A stretch of 18,519 nt of DNA from Dunaliella salina (GCA_002284615.2 MU069483.1:668030-686548), one strand, 5' to 3'; counted from the first letter of the stretch, positions 1-9,277 are shown. The notes: generated by a model from the letters alone, not told the origin. Program-made: numbers and translations.

Positions 1-72
1 CATGCGTGCTTGTGTGTGCGCGCGCGCGTGCGCACGTGTGTGTGTGTGTGTGTGTTTGTGTGTGCGTGCGTG
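1..72. repeat. Degenerate TG/CG-rich microsatellite
   Basis: Alternating purine-pyrimidine tract made of TG with CG and TT interruptions. The purest run lies at about 39-54. It is cut by the window edge, so its full length is unknown. No coding role is seen: the open frames across it are Cys/Val dipeptide artefacts. Confidence 0.8.
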
Positions 73-760
73 CCAGCAGCATTCCTGCAACCGCAGATTG
101 GGTAACCTCCTGTGCTGCAGGTTTGGCTCTGTTAACATCATATCTCGTTGTCATCAAATTGCCAGCTATCTAAGAAATGCCTTTGTTTGTACCAGAGCTT
201 TGTAGCTTTGTTCAATCTTTGATCGGGCCGACTAAGAAATCCTGCTTCCAAAATGACTGTGCGGCATTATCAACAAAACTCTAGCACAGGACTGGTGAAG
301 GACATCCGCAAGCTGACATGTCCTCAAATTTTTGAACTGCAAACTTACAAGTTTCCCAAACTCTGGCTGGCTGTCTAGCAGAATTTTGAGGGGAAAACTT
401 CAAAATTCAGCATCAGGAATGTTGTAAGCCTGGTGGCCTGGTGTGGAACAAACATGTAAAGCCACCAAACCCAAGCGCTTGTCCACTGAGGCCATGCCTA
501 CTGGACTCTACCTCTTTCCAGGAGCTTTGCCAGCCTTACGAGGGTGCCAGTGCGCATGAAATGCGGGCTCCAGATGGTGTAAAGAAGAGCAGAGAAAAAG
601 GAGCATGGTGCTGAGAAGGTGCCGCAGCTGATACAGAGTATAAGCAATTTGAGTGTGGCAAAGGACAACATGAAGTTTCAGGTCAAAAATGTGCTTGCAA
701 AAGCCTAGCATTTGCGTCTTTGCATGCACCTGCCAACATTGCATTTTTCCAGGACACAGG

Positions 761-763
<3 letters not shown>
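73..763. other. Unassigned sequence 3' of exon F
   Basis: No exon could be supported here on either strand. It lies downstream of exon F in the direction of the cyclase gene, so the next catalytic exon (helix after the KIDTIGD strand, then the strand with the second conserved Gly-rich motif) might be expected. I found no convincing match to RxGxHxG or to a WG-x-x-VN-x-A-x-RM motif. The remainder of the cyclase domain probably lies beyond position 1. Confidence 0.4.

Positions 764-843
<80 letters not shown>
764..843. repeat. (AC)40 microsatellite
   Basis: About 80 bp of uninterrupted AC on the plus strand, which is GT on the sense strand of the cyclase gene. It starts about 130 nt after the proposed donor of exon F, inside the following intron. 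Confidence 0.97.
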
Positions 844-846
<3 letters not shown>

Positions 847-973
847 TACAAAAGGAAGCAAATTCTCTGGCACAAGCAGAAAAGCTGCACAACATAATCT
901 AAGCAAGATTATGTAAGCAAGAAAGGAAGCATTCATGTCGGTAAGCCATGCAAGGTTCTCCAAAATTGCGCAC

Positions 974-1063
974 CCATCCGCATCAGGAGCCAGGATGCCA
1001 CTGGTCAGAAAAAAGCTGTCCCCAATGGTGTCGATCTTCTGTACCTGGTATTTGTCAACCAGC
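974..1063 (-). CDS. Exon F: class III nucleotidyl cyclase catalytic core (LVDKYQVQKIDTIGDSFF)
   Basis: The exon encodes LVDKYQVQ-KIDTIGDSFF-LTSGILAPDAD. This matches the class III adenylyl/guanylyl cyclase segment usually written F-D-x-L-x-x-K/H-x-V-x-K-x-E-T-I-G-D-x-Y/F, the end of the dimer-interface helix and the strand holding a purine-binding residue. The acidic residue before T-I-G (Asp here, Glu in most guanylyl cyclases) sits where many adenylyl cyclases have Lys. This leans toward the guanylyl type but does not prove it. The acceptor is TACTGTGCAG, leaving one base (G) before CTG GTT. The proposed donor GATGG|GTGCGC gives a terminal split Gly codon. The frame stays open past this donor, so the 3' end is less certain than the 5' end. 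The exon is on the same strand as exons A-E and is read as the same gene, about 6.7 kb downstream of E. A separate paralogous cyclase fragment is possible. Confidence 0.72.
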
Positions 1064-1168
1064 CTGCACAGTAAGTACCACAAACAGAAGTTCTAATTTG
1101 GTTGCATTGTATGATGCATGAGGGAGGTGTGTTACACAACAAAATACAAAAAGGTAAGGACTGTGTCT

Positions 1169-1219
1169 GTACCTGGTGCTTGTCTGCCAGCCTGCACAAT
1201 AAGTACCGCAAACAAAAGT
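1169..1219 (-). repeat. Partial duplicate of the exon F acceptor and first codons
   Basis: This 51-bp stretch matches 1041-1091 at about 44 of 51 positions, offset by 128 bp. It carries the same pre-acceptor sequence, an intact CAG acceptor and codons for LADKHQVQ in place of LVDKYQVQ, then diverges before the KIDTIGD codons. It lies upstream of exon F in the direction of transcription, so it would act as a decoy acceptor or short pseudo-exon ending at CAG|GTACAG. Confidence 0.8.
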
Positions 1220-1724
1220 ACACTCACTGATCCAGTACAGGTTTTTTTTTTTTTCGTCGTTCTGTTAGAAAAAACATTTGAGCAGTTCAGGATGACTGCG
1301 AGAGGCGGGGGTCACCATTGAGAAACCAGGCCTTCTAAGGGGGACGTGGCTGGTTTGCAGGGTATCGACCACCTTACTGGAAAGATGCGGATGCACTGCG
1401 GGTAATCGCCCTCCCTGGCGCTGTTGGCTGGTGCTTCCCATGTCATGAAGGGCTCTCTACCCATTGCTTAAACAGCATGCGGCTACACCATGGGGCCCCA
1501 GAAGTTGCTTAATACAAACCTGTATCCTTCATGAGGCCTTTAAAAAAAAAGGTTCCAAAAAGTCACAGCTGATTGCTAGGAACCCTCGCAAATGTTCAAA
1601 TTGGGCATGAAACCCCACTGTTGCTACAGCACTCAAAATGAGCAGGGGGCTTCCAGGGGATTGCCTTTGGAAAAGGAACAATATTTAAACAATGTATGGG
1701 CAAGGTGCCAAATTTAACCTTTAA

Positions 1725-2262
1725 ACCAGGAGGGTCTAAAAGGAGAATTTTTCGACTCCAAGGGTCAATCCTCTTAAAAACTGTAAATTTGGAACCCTCA
1801 CATTGAGAGCTATCAATTTGTTTGTATGGGGTCCCTATCGAAGGAGGCTGGGGTTGGTGGGTGGTTTGGGGAAGTATCAATGTTCTAGTGCACTAATTAT
1901 GCCAATGGATTCCTGAGATCAAAACTGTTGAATGGCTCCCTCTTGGTGCAAGTGAAAGGGGGGGGGGGGGAATGCCTGGCTGGGAGTCAGTGCCATGTGC
2001 AAAACGGTGTGGGCTGCAGGGTGTGTGGAGGCAAACACGCAGTAAACCAGTCCAAACCTCCAGGAAATGAGAATATATGATGTGTATTGCATGTGAAGTC
2101 ACGGACCTGCAAGCAAATTGTGGGTGCCTGGAAGGGCAGGTAGGGACGAGCGTCCCTTGCCCCAGTTTCTGTCTCACAACTCTGCTGCAAACCATTTTTT
2201 GGTTATGCTTTGCAAATGGATGCACAATTCTAAGGAGGATAGACTGGTATCCTCATTGTCCG
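1725..2262 (-). repeat. Dispersed repeat family, copy 1 (reverse orientation)
   Basis: Read on the minus strand this aligns over its length with the copies at about 2966-3555 and 13986-14600. Shared blocks in order are: ACCAGTCTATCCTCC near the start; GCAGCAGAGTT; ACCTGCCCTTCCAGGCACCC; a GTTTGCCTCCACAC block; CATGGCACTGACTCCCAGCC; and two ATAGCTCT/AGTTTT modules followed by a GGATTCC-like end. Translations of all three copies share TCPSRHPQLACKS-like strings. The frames are broken differently in each copy, so this is shared ancestry rather than a conserved protein. It carries a 13-G run at 1958-1970. Boundaries are approximate and no target duplication was found. Confidence 0.75.
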
Positions 2263-2931
2263 GATCAGGGCACTGGAAGGGGGTAGCGGGGGTTGGTGGA
2301 GGATGGGTCAGGGGCATCCAACCAAAAATCTGGCATGGTGCCCATCACCCTTTTCCCTTTTGGTTTAAATTATATGTCTTCCACCTTTCATGCAACTGCG
2401 GACTTTTTGAACAACATTCCTGAAGCTTCATGGAGAAGCACTTGGCCTGTTTGTGCAGCTGCACTTCAAGCATATATCCCAAATAAGGGAGCCTTCCTCA
2501 TAGGACCCCCAATGCAGTCCAAGTAAACATGGATATCAGGCCTTTTGGGGCGAACGGGCAGCAAAAATGAGAGGTTCAGCAGATGGTGCTCAGCTGCCAC
2601 ATCTGGGAACAGGAAACTTCCATCTCTTTCATGCTTCAAAAGGAAAAGATGGTATAGGACTGTGACAGATCTGGCCCAGTAATGATGCAAAGCACAAAGG
2701 GGGGGCATCCTTTGCCCTCCCTTTTATGCTAGGCATGTTCAGCCCTGCACTTGCCATTCGAGGCACTTCAAGCTTTATCGTGACCCCTCCTCCAAGGTAA
2801 AAAGGATCAGCCAATCAATTTTGGCTAAATCTATGAGAAAATACATAGGCCTCAGCCAAGTTATGCATACCATGTGCTGCCTGCCTTTTTTGAAAAGCAT
2901 GGCGGCGCTTTCAATGTAAAGCCAGGTCATG
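2263..2931. other. Unassigned intronic sequence
   Basis: No repeat or exon could be assigned. A minus-strand open frame at 2466-2708 was examined as a candidate exon and not accepted, because it has no family match and lacks the expected DxxGFT motif. Confidence 0.4.
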
Positions 2932-2960
2932 TGAGAGAGAGAGAGAGAGAGAGAGAGANA
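2932..2960. repeat. (GA)n microsatellite with one ambiguous base
   Basis: About 13 GA units end in an undetermined base (N at 2959), which suggests a length or base call that the assembly could not resolve. It directly abuts the second copy of the dispersed repeat. Confidence 0.95.
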
Positions 2961-2965
2961 CAAAA

Positions 2966-3555
2966 AGGGTACCAATCTGCTCCTCTTTAAATTCTCTATC
3001 CATCTGCATATTCACCACACTGAAAAGTGAGTCGCAACAAAGTTATGGGGCAAAAACTAAGCGGCGGACGCTCATGCACACCTGCCCTTACAGGCACCCA
3101 CAACTGGCTTGCAAGTCAACAATTGCCCTCCTAACTTCACCATGCAAGAACACATCATGCAATGTGAACATCCTGGAAGTTTGTATTGATTTGCTGCATG
3201 TTTGCCTCCACACCCCCTGCTGCCCACACCCTTGCGCGCATGGCACTGAATCCCAGCCATGCACACAGACCCCCCCCTTAACCCAGTTTTCACAAAAAGG
3301 ATGCCAATCGATAGTTCTTGAGCTCAGGAACCCGATGATACGTTTAAAATCCTGCAGAGGTGGCCCAAAAGAATTCTGGAGGGGTGTTCCCAAAAAGTCC
3401 AGAACCCCCTCGGCCACCCACCCCCACCGACCTTCCCCGATTCGACTCATATATTTACCAATCGATAGCTCTCAATCTGAAGATTCCAAATATATAGTTT
3501 TTAAATGGATTTGCACGCGCTGTCCAAAAGTTACATGAACTCTTCCCTCCTGAAT
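2966..3555 (+). repeat. Dispersed repeat family, copy 2
   Basis: It begins with AAAAAGGGTACCAATCTGCT, close to the start of copy 3 (AAAAAGGGTATCAATCTGCT). It then shares the blocks GTTATGGGGCAAAAACT, CAGGCACCCACAACTGGCTT, GACCCCCCC/TTTTCACAAA and two CCAATCGATAG modules at 3304 and 3457, and ends near CCAAAAGTTACATG. A 154-residue open frame spans it (3074-3538), but the frame is not preserved in the other copies, so it is not called as a gene. Size and copy number suggest a short non-autonomous element. I see no terminal inverted repeat, poly-A tail or clear polymerase III box. Confidence 0.75.
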
Positions 3556-4020
3556 CATTCATGCATTTTAATTTTCAACAGCCACTTAGGACCAGCTGGA
3601 AGAGTAGACGTCAGTGAAAATTGGGAGGCTCAGGAGACGCCAAGGGACTAAGGCCTGCATCTCCTCTACAAGTGTAATTCACAATCAAGTCGAAGGAAGT
3701 GCCACAAAAGCGCCAGTGGATGAGCACTTCAAGGCATGCAGCAGACCTTGTGGAGATTAATAATGTAGGAAGATTCTAGAAAGGTACTCTTCCTGCTGTG
3801 ATTGCGTGTGAATGGAGCATACCCTGGTATCTGGGTGTGGAAGTAAAAAGCAAGCCTAGGTGCACTTTGGCCTTCTGCCCTCCAGCAACCTTTAACTCCT
3901 TGACTATAAGCATGCAAAGTCTGGGAAGCTAAGATAAGCATCACCTTTCTGCGCATAGAAAGTTTTCAACTTGCAGAAACACATGGAAAAAATAATTGCC
4001 ATGCAAGCTCTGGCCATACT
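3556..4020. other. Unassigned intronic sequence
   Basis: Nothing recognisable as an exon or repeat was found on either strand between the dispersed repeat and the 139-bp array. Confidence 0.4.
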
Positions 4021-4712
4021 GCAGCTCCCTGATGAGAATTCCAAGTACGCAAGCACTCTCTACCTCCTCGGCTCCCATTGAATTCCACGCACTTCACGTT
4101 GCCAGCCATTGAAGCCTCCGAGAAGTCTGGGGCAGCTACATGTTTCAAAGACATCCACACTGCAGCTCCCTGATGAATTCTAGATACATAAGCACTCTCT
4201 ACCCACTTGGCTCTCATTGAGTTCCACCCACTTAACGTTGCCGGCCATCAGAGCCTCCAAGGGGTCTGGGGCAGCTACATGTTTCAAAGACATCCATACT
4301 GCAGCTCCCTGATGAATCCTAGATACATAAGCACTCTCTACCCACTTGGCTCCCATTGAATTCCATGCACTTCACGTTGCCGGCCATCAGAGCCTCCAAA
4401 GGGTCTGGGGCAGCTACATGTTTCAAAGACATCCACACTGCAGCTCCCTGATGAATTCTAGATTCATAAGCAGTCTCTACCCACTTGGCTCCCATTGAAT
4501 TCCACGCACTTCACGTTGCCGGCCATCAGGGCCTCCAAAGGGTCTGGGGCAGCTATATGTTTCTAAGACATCCATACTGCAGCTCCCTGATGAATTCTAG
4601 ATACATAAGCACTCTCTACCCACTTGGCTCCCATTGAATTCCACGCACTTTACGTTGCCGGCCATCAGGGCCTCCAAAGGGTCTGGGGCAGCTATTTGTT
4701 TTAAGGACACCT
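4021..4712. repeat. 139-bp tandem repeat, five copies
   Basis: The block GCAGCTCCCTGATGA recurs at 4021, 4162, 4301, 4440 and 4579 (spacings 141, 139, 139, 139). Each unit also contains CTACCCACTTGGCTCCCATT, CACGTTGCCGGCCATC and GTCTGGGGCAGCTA. The first unit is the most divergent and the last decays after 4700. The period is not a multiple of three, so it is not a protein repeat in one exon. On the minus strand every unit has CTGCAG followed by about 95 bp of open frame (WMSLKHVAAPDPLEALMAG-like) and then GGTAGAG, which resembles an acceptor-exon-donor arrangement. No product is assigned. Confidence 0.92.
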
Positions 4713-5159
4713 GCATTCACATGCCACAGAGTGCGTGCCTAGTGCCACCTTATCATTGGAATGTTTAGATTGGGATCGTCAATAGACAGCAAGTCAGAGA
4801 CACCTGCGTGCATGCATTGCAGAGGGCACGTCTGTTTGCTGTCTTTTATTCTTGATGTGTCAATAAGAGCCATGATGCTTCAGTGCAATTCTGCAATTGC
4901 ATAAATTCAGCGGCATCCATTTGTATACGGTGCATTTTGGCCCTGGTCCATGGAATGCAGCACACGTCAACAGGAAGGGTGCAAAAGTACTATATGAACC
5001 CATCTGCCGCATAGTTGTTCCTGAAACAAAGAAAACCAAACGTCAATCGCACCACAATTTGGTGCATGGTTCGTCCTCAAGATCGGGAGGTGGGCGCAAA
5101 AGGGGGGGGGGAGCTGCCATCTGTGCTCGGAGGGTAAATGTACTGCATTTTGGCCCACT
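4713..5159. other. Unassigned intronic sequence
   Basis: No exon or repeat family is recognised here. A short G run lies at about 5102-5111. Confidence 0.4.
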
Positions 5160-5808
5160 CCTGAATGCTTCTTTGGTACCTAATCTTTTGTACAAGCTCT
5201 TCCCAAAATGATTGCTGAGCGCCCTCCCTCGCCCCAAAAAACAACGTGACAAAATGAAAAAAAAAGACAAGCTCTCCCCCAAATGAAGTGACAAGCGCTC
5301 CCCAAAATGATCCCTGAGCACTTGTTTGGTACACATTACAATCTGAAACACCCCTTGCTCATGCTCTCCCAGAAATAAAGCTTTTGTAGTGTTCTTGGGA
5401 AACTTTGGCCCTTTACGTGTGTCCTCTCCTGGAACGAGCATTTTTCCAATACAAATGTGCCCCCCCCCCCCCTTGTTTATGCTCTCTTTAAAATGAAGCT
5501 TTACCTCTTGCAGAGCTCCAGGAAAAAGCTTGGCCCATTACGCGTTTCCTCTCCTGGAATGAGCGCTTTTTTGATACCCATTGCAAATCTGGAACCCACC
5601 TTGTTCATGCTCTCCCTGAAGTGAAGTTTGCTCTTGTAGTGCTTGCACCAAAGGAGACTCTGGCATGCCCTCTCCTGGAATGCGTGCTTCTTGGTACCCT
5701 CTACAAATCTTAAACCCCACTTGAACATGTTATCTCTGAAATGAAGCTTTACCTCTTGCAGAACTCCAGGGAAGACTTTTGTCCCTTTACGCGTCCTTTC
5801 CTTTGGTG
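5160..5808. repeat. Degenerate tandem repeat, about 124-bp period
   Basis: Four clear units start near 5319, 5434, 5560 and 5682, with a degenerate fifth before them. Each has a GAGCGCTTTTTTGATACC-like start, then CTTGTTCATGCTCTCCCTGA, AATGAAGCTTTACCTCTTG, CCTTTACGCGTCC and CTCTCCTGGAATG. Unit lengths vary between about 115 and 127 bp. The second unit contains a 13-C run at 5460-5472. Minus-strand open frames read repeated EHEQGGFQIC-like strings, but unit lengths break the frame, so no gene is called. Confidence 0.85.
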
Positions 5809-7190
5809 AAGACGAACTCATTCCATGAGAGAAGACATGCTTAAGTGGCCAAAAGTCAGCCGCCACAACCTGTGCCAAATTTGGGTGATATACTGCCGGA
5901 CACTTTCAAACCCACTTTTGAGTGGGGGAAGTTGCTTCTTTGGGTCAGGGGACTTGTCTGGCTTGTTGGTGGTATCTGGATGTGGCTCAGGTTGAGCTCT
6001 GTGCATCAGAAACCGGCATTTCTTCCATCTGGGCCCACCATGCAGTGTTTTGAGTTGGCAGATGGTTTTCTATTAATATTTATATAATCAAGGAACATCA
6101 GTTGTGCCCCGTACTTGCACTTTTTGGTCCCTGGGAATGGCTAATTTTTGAGGGACCCTGCTCGGGCCCAAACTGCAGCGGCGAGTATTTGGGCAGCTTG
6201 TTAGTAATATTGCAAGTGATTTTGGGTTGTCGGGAGCACCCCTGATGCTCGTCGGATTTTCATCGCACGGACAAGCACGCATAACCTGGGAGGCCTGGCC
6301 AGGCCCAGATAGGCCACCTCCGCGCCCGCTGTTTGTCCTGGTCGATGCCTGGGGTTGTCATAATCAACACTGGCGCCGCGGGCTGTGAAGATGGGTGCCT
6401 GGGAGGAGCTGCTGGGCTCCGCGAAGTTGCTGGAGCAAAAAACTGCCAAATTTTCGCTTGTGGGCACACATACGAGGAATTCAATGTAGTTTTGATGATA
6501 TTATAAACAAGTTGTGACAGATGTATTCTGGTTTTGCTGCTGAAATTCCGGCCTTTCGCGGAATTCTGGTTGTCACAACTTCTTCTTGCAAAAACAAAAT
6601 GAAAATCTGTGCCCTCACATCTGCATCCGTCCGTAAAAGTTTGAGGTTTTTTGAAATCAAACACTTGACCCCATCCCAACACTCCGCTGAAGGGCCAAAA
6701 TTTCATTAAATATTAATAGAAAGCCTTTCCGTGTCGTCATCACTCCTCTCGACTGGCTTTGGAGCACCCCCAGGACAGCTCCCTGCCAGCTTGCGTCAGG
6801 TGGCCACCAGTGCACTCAGAAACCATCCTGGGGTCCACCTGCAGGCTTGGGGTTGTAGCTGGAGGGTAAGGACACAGAGGGGGTGAGTTTTGCTGGCTGA
6901 GCGCGCAAACATGCAGACCTAGCGCGCAGCAGGATTCACCAAATGGGACCAACTCAGCACTGAAAAATTGCTTCTTTTACTAGCTTTCAGGTGATGTGCT
7001 CAGAATTGGCAGAGGTGGCCTGGCTGGCAAAAGGCAGGATATCACACAGGGTTGTGGCACCTGACTTCCAGTCACATGCTCATGGGAATCATTTAAGAGA
7101 TTCAAGCTTGCTGCCAGCCTTGCTTCTACTTCCCAGCACAGCTTGCAGGATCGCAGAAAAACCCTTCAAAAAAGGCTTGATGACAAAAAA
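5809..7190. other. Unassigned intronic sequence, with a GC-rich patch
   Basis: No feature can be supported on either strand. A GC-rich patch lies at about 6140-6430 between AT-richer flanks, which may mark an old insertion. Minus-strand open frames over 6088-6710 have no recognisable domain. Confidence 0.35.
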
Positions 7191-7199
7191 AGTGTGTGT

Positions 7200-7260
<61 letters not shown>
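7191..7260. repeat. (GT)n microsatellite
   Basis: About 33 GT units on the plus strand, with one TA interruption near 7203, following a short A run. Orientation is opposite to the other long CA arrays of the window. Confidence 0.96.
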
Positions 7261-7262
<2 letters not shown>

Positions 7263-7811
7263 GTTTGTGAAGCACCCTGCGTGAAGCAAGCAACTTTTTT
7301 GCTACCTAAGCATTCTGAACACCTCTTGAGCCTCCCAGGCTTCACCTCCTCCAAGGCTTTCTATGCAACTATGTTTTGTGATTATCAACACACAACACTG
7401 CGAGTACAGCTTGCTGAGTCTGAGTCAAGCTGCAGAGTACTTGTTGGGGTGCCATAAGGTTCTCTGCAGCTCCCAAGTAGTGTGGCACACTGTGAAGCAC
7501 ACCAGGAACAAACCCTGGGGCATCAAGAATCTCAGCACACAAGGCTAGCAGTTAGTCGTCATGGTCAAGACCTACTGCTTTCGCAACAGCCAAAACGTCC
7601 ATCCCAGCACTTGTTGAGCAAAAAGGCAGGGGAGAAGTGTTGACATGACATGGCCATTGATCAGTCTGAAGAGGCAGACAGGAGAAGGTGGGTGGTTTTC
7701 CAAAAAAAGTGTTATGGAAACTTTTTTGGAATAGTGTTGATATGGCATGGCCACTCGGTGCATCAGTAGTCCCAGGAAGCAGACAGATCTTGGTATTTTT
7801 CCTTAACATAC
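7261..7811. other. Start of the exon E-F intron, no further exon found
   Basis: This is the first part of the intron after exon E in transcription direction. I searched it for the expected D-x-x-G-F-T exon and found none. A minus-strand run at about 7370-7450 (MAPQQVLCSL and onward) was considered and left out for lack of the motif. Confidence 0.4.
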
Positions 7812-7920
7812 CTAAGAAACAGATGGTAACATCCACATGCGAGTATGCCATGTCACTGATGTTGGCCACGGTGATGGCATCATCGCTTGAGAGCGCGTCG
7901 ACAACATGGCGAGGAAAGAT
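7812..7920 (-). CDS. Exon E: entry to class III cyclase domain (IFPRHVVDAL...VDVTICFL)
   Basis: The 36 codons read IFPRHVVDAL, SSDDAITVANISDMAYSH and VDVTICFL. This is the classic N-terminal edge of a class III nucleotidyl cyclase: a short helix of the L/F-P-x-x-V type, a variable loop, then the first beta strand V-T-I/V-x-F. In the family the strand is followed at once by Asp-x-x-Gly-Phe-Thr, whose Asp binds a catalytic metal. Here the exon ends with a single G before the donor CTTAG|GTATGTTAAG, exactly what is needed for a split Asp codon (G|AY) in the next exon. The acceptor is GTGCTGCCCACAG. It joins exon D in phase 0 (LMLSQ|IFPRH), a standard sequence in algal PAS-cyclases. The next exon was not found. 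Confidence 0.85.
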
Positions 7921-8268
7921 CTGTGGGCAGCACGATCAAGGCCCGAGGTTATGAGAAGAGCATCCCCAGGGGGAAAAGGGGAGGAAAGAGGGGTTTGGGG
8001 GGGGAGGCAAGAAGACATGTTTTTAAGCAAGCTTGGCTTGATCATCCTGTTCAAAAATGAAATCCCAAGAGTAAAACATGCTCTTTCCGAAAATTAACCC
8101 CCTATTTCTGCAAATAAATTGATTTCTTTCAGCGAAAGATCCTAGGTGAGATCTTTCACCTAAAGCAAGAAATTGGAAAGCCCGTCTACAACCGCAAGCA
8201 TGCTTGATTCTGCATGCCACCTTGGAGACATTTCACAGCGTGCATATTCATGTGCACAAGGCAGGCAA

Positions 8269-8532
<264 letters not shown>

Positions 8533-8632
8533 CTGGCTGAGCATCAAGAGTTGGGCCTCAGTCAGTCCACTTAGCAGCTGCTCTTGTTCAACACGTTGCG
8601 ACACATCACGCTGCAACAGGAGGAACACAGGC
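8533..8632 (-). CDS. Exon D: end of PAS domain and PAS-cyclase linker (PVFLLLQRDVSQRV...LTEAQLLMLSQ)
   Basis: The 100-nt exon encodes PVFLLLQRDVSQRVEQEQ followed by LLSGLTEAQLLMLSQ. The first half is the last PAS beta strand and the D-V/I-T/S-x-R-V signature that ends many PAS domains. The second half is the amphipathic linker helix (LTEAQL.ML) that precedes the catalytic domain in algal PAS-cyclases. The acceptor TACTGCGCAG leaves one base (G). With exon C ending in CA this gives CAG (Gln) and continuous reading DPLTG-Q-PVFLLLQ. A second in-frame acceptor-like CAG at 8611 would shorten the exon to 78 nt but would lose the phase match with exon C. The donor CCAG|GTCTGTG opens into the GT microsatellite. 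Phase 0 joins it to exon E. Confidence 0.87.
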
Positions 8633-9039
8633 CTGCGCAGTACACAAGAGCAGAGGAGTGCATGCATCCTGACGGAGTCGCACATGCATGGATACTCCAC
8701 CAAGAGCGCAAACGCATGGGGCATCCCAATTATGTTGCCGGAAAAGGTAGTGGGCATGCAGAGTGACATATGAGGTCAAATTGCAATCGTCAATGTGCTA
8801 GTAAATCAGGCAATTTAAGGGCTCCCCCTATTCATCCATGCGCGCATCGATCTGTGATGCGGAAACTCCTACGCCCCCGAGCCTTGAATTACCTCCCTCT
8901 TAATCTCTGCCTCCTCTCCACTTCCACTTGCTGGCCAGCCAATTTAACGGTAATTGCTGGATTATTCCTAATAGCAACATCCGGTGTACAAGCTTATCCA
9001 ATTTTTGCACAACAATGCGTCTCTGGGTTACTGAGACAC
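8633..9039. other. Exon C-D intron, distal part
   Basis: Intron sequence between the 27-bp minisatellite and exon D. Nothing else was recognised, apart from a plus-strand hydrophobic open-frame stretch described under rejected items. Confidence 0.5.
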
Positions 9040-9252
9040 ACTGGCAATGGCACTCTAGTCAATCACACTGGCAATGGCACTCCAGTCAACCACACCGGCA
9101 ATGGCACTCCAGTCAATCACACTAGCAATGGCACTCCAGTCAATCACACTGGCAATGGCACTCCTGTCAATCACACCAGCAATGGCACCCCAGTCAATCA
9201 CACCGGCAATGGCACTCCTGTCAATCACACTGGCAATGGCACTCCAGTCAAT
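9040..9252. repeat. 27-bp minisatellite, eight copies
   Basis: Eight tandem units of ACT GGC AAT GGC ACT CCA GTC AAT CAC, the last truncated after AAT. On the plus strand it reads T-G-N-G-T-P-V-N-H repeats without a stop, with two N-x-T sequons per unit. Differences between units are few: ACT/ACC, GGC/AGC, CCA/CCT/CTA and AAT/AAC. It sits in the intron after exon C, 24 bases from its donor, so it is treated as intronic. Confidence 0.95.
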
Positions 9253-9277
9253 GGCGTGCTGGGTCACGTCCACTCAC

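Noticed and set aside
508..1083. A 191-residue minus-strand open frame as one intact gene
   Set aside because: Only the part at 974-1063 matches a cyclase. The upstream start lies in intron and the downstream part translates a GT microsatellite.
1258..1330. Minus-strand GFSMVTPASRSHPELLKC as the missing DxxGFT exon
   Set aside because: It has a G-F-S and a P-E-L-L, but no Asp at the required spacing, no L-N-x-L-F helix, a stop soon after, and no acceptor giving the needed phase.
1596..1738. Minus-strand TTTTAG acceptor followed by DPPGLKVKF as the missing cyclase exon
   Set aside because: The Asp and Gly spacing is right, but Phe-Thr and the following helix are absent and it adjoins the dispersed repeat.
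2466..2708. Minus-strand open frame with DGSFLFPDVAAEHHLLNLSF as a cyclase exon
   Set aside because: It superficially resembles D-x-x-x-F and L-N-L, but the spacing and conserved residues do not fit and no family match is recognised.
3074..3538. 154-residue plus-strand open frame as a gene
   Set aside because: It lies in the dispersed repeat, and the other two copies break the frame.
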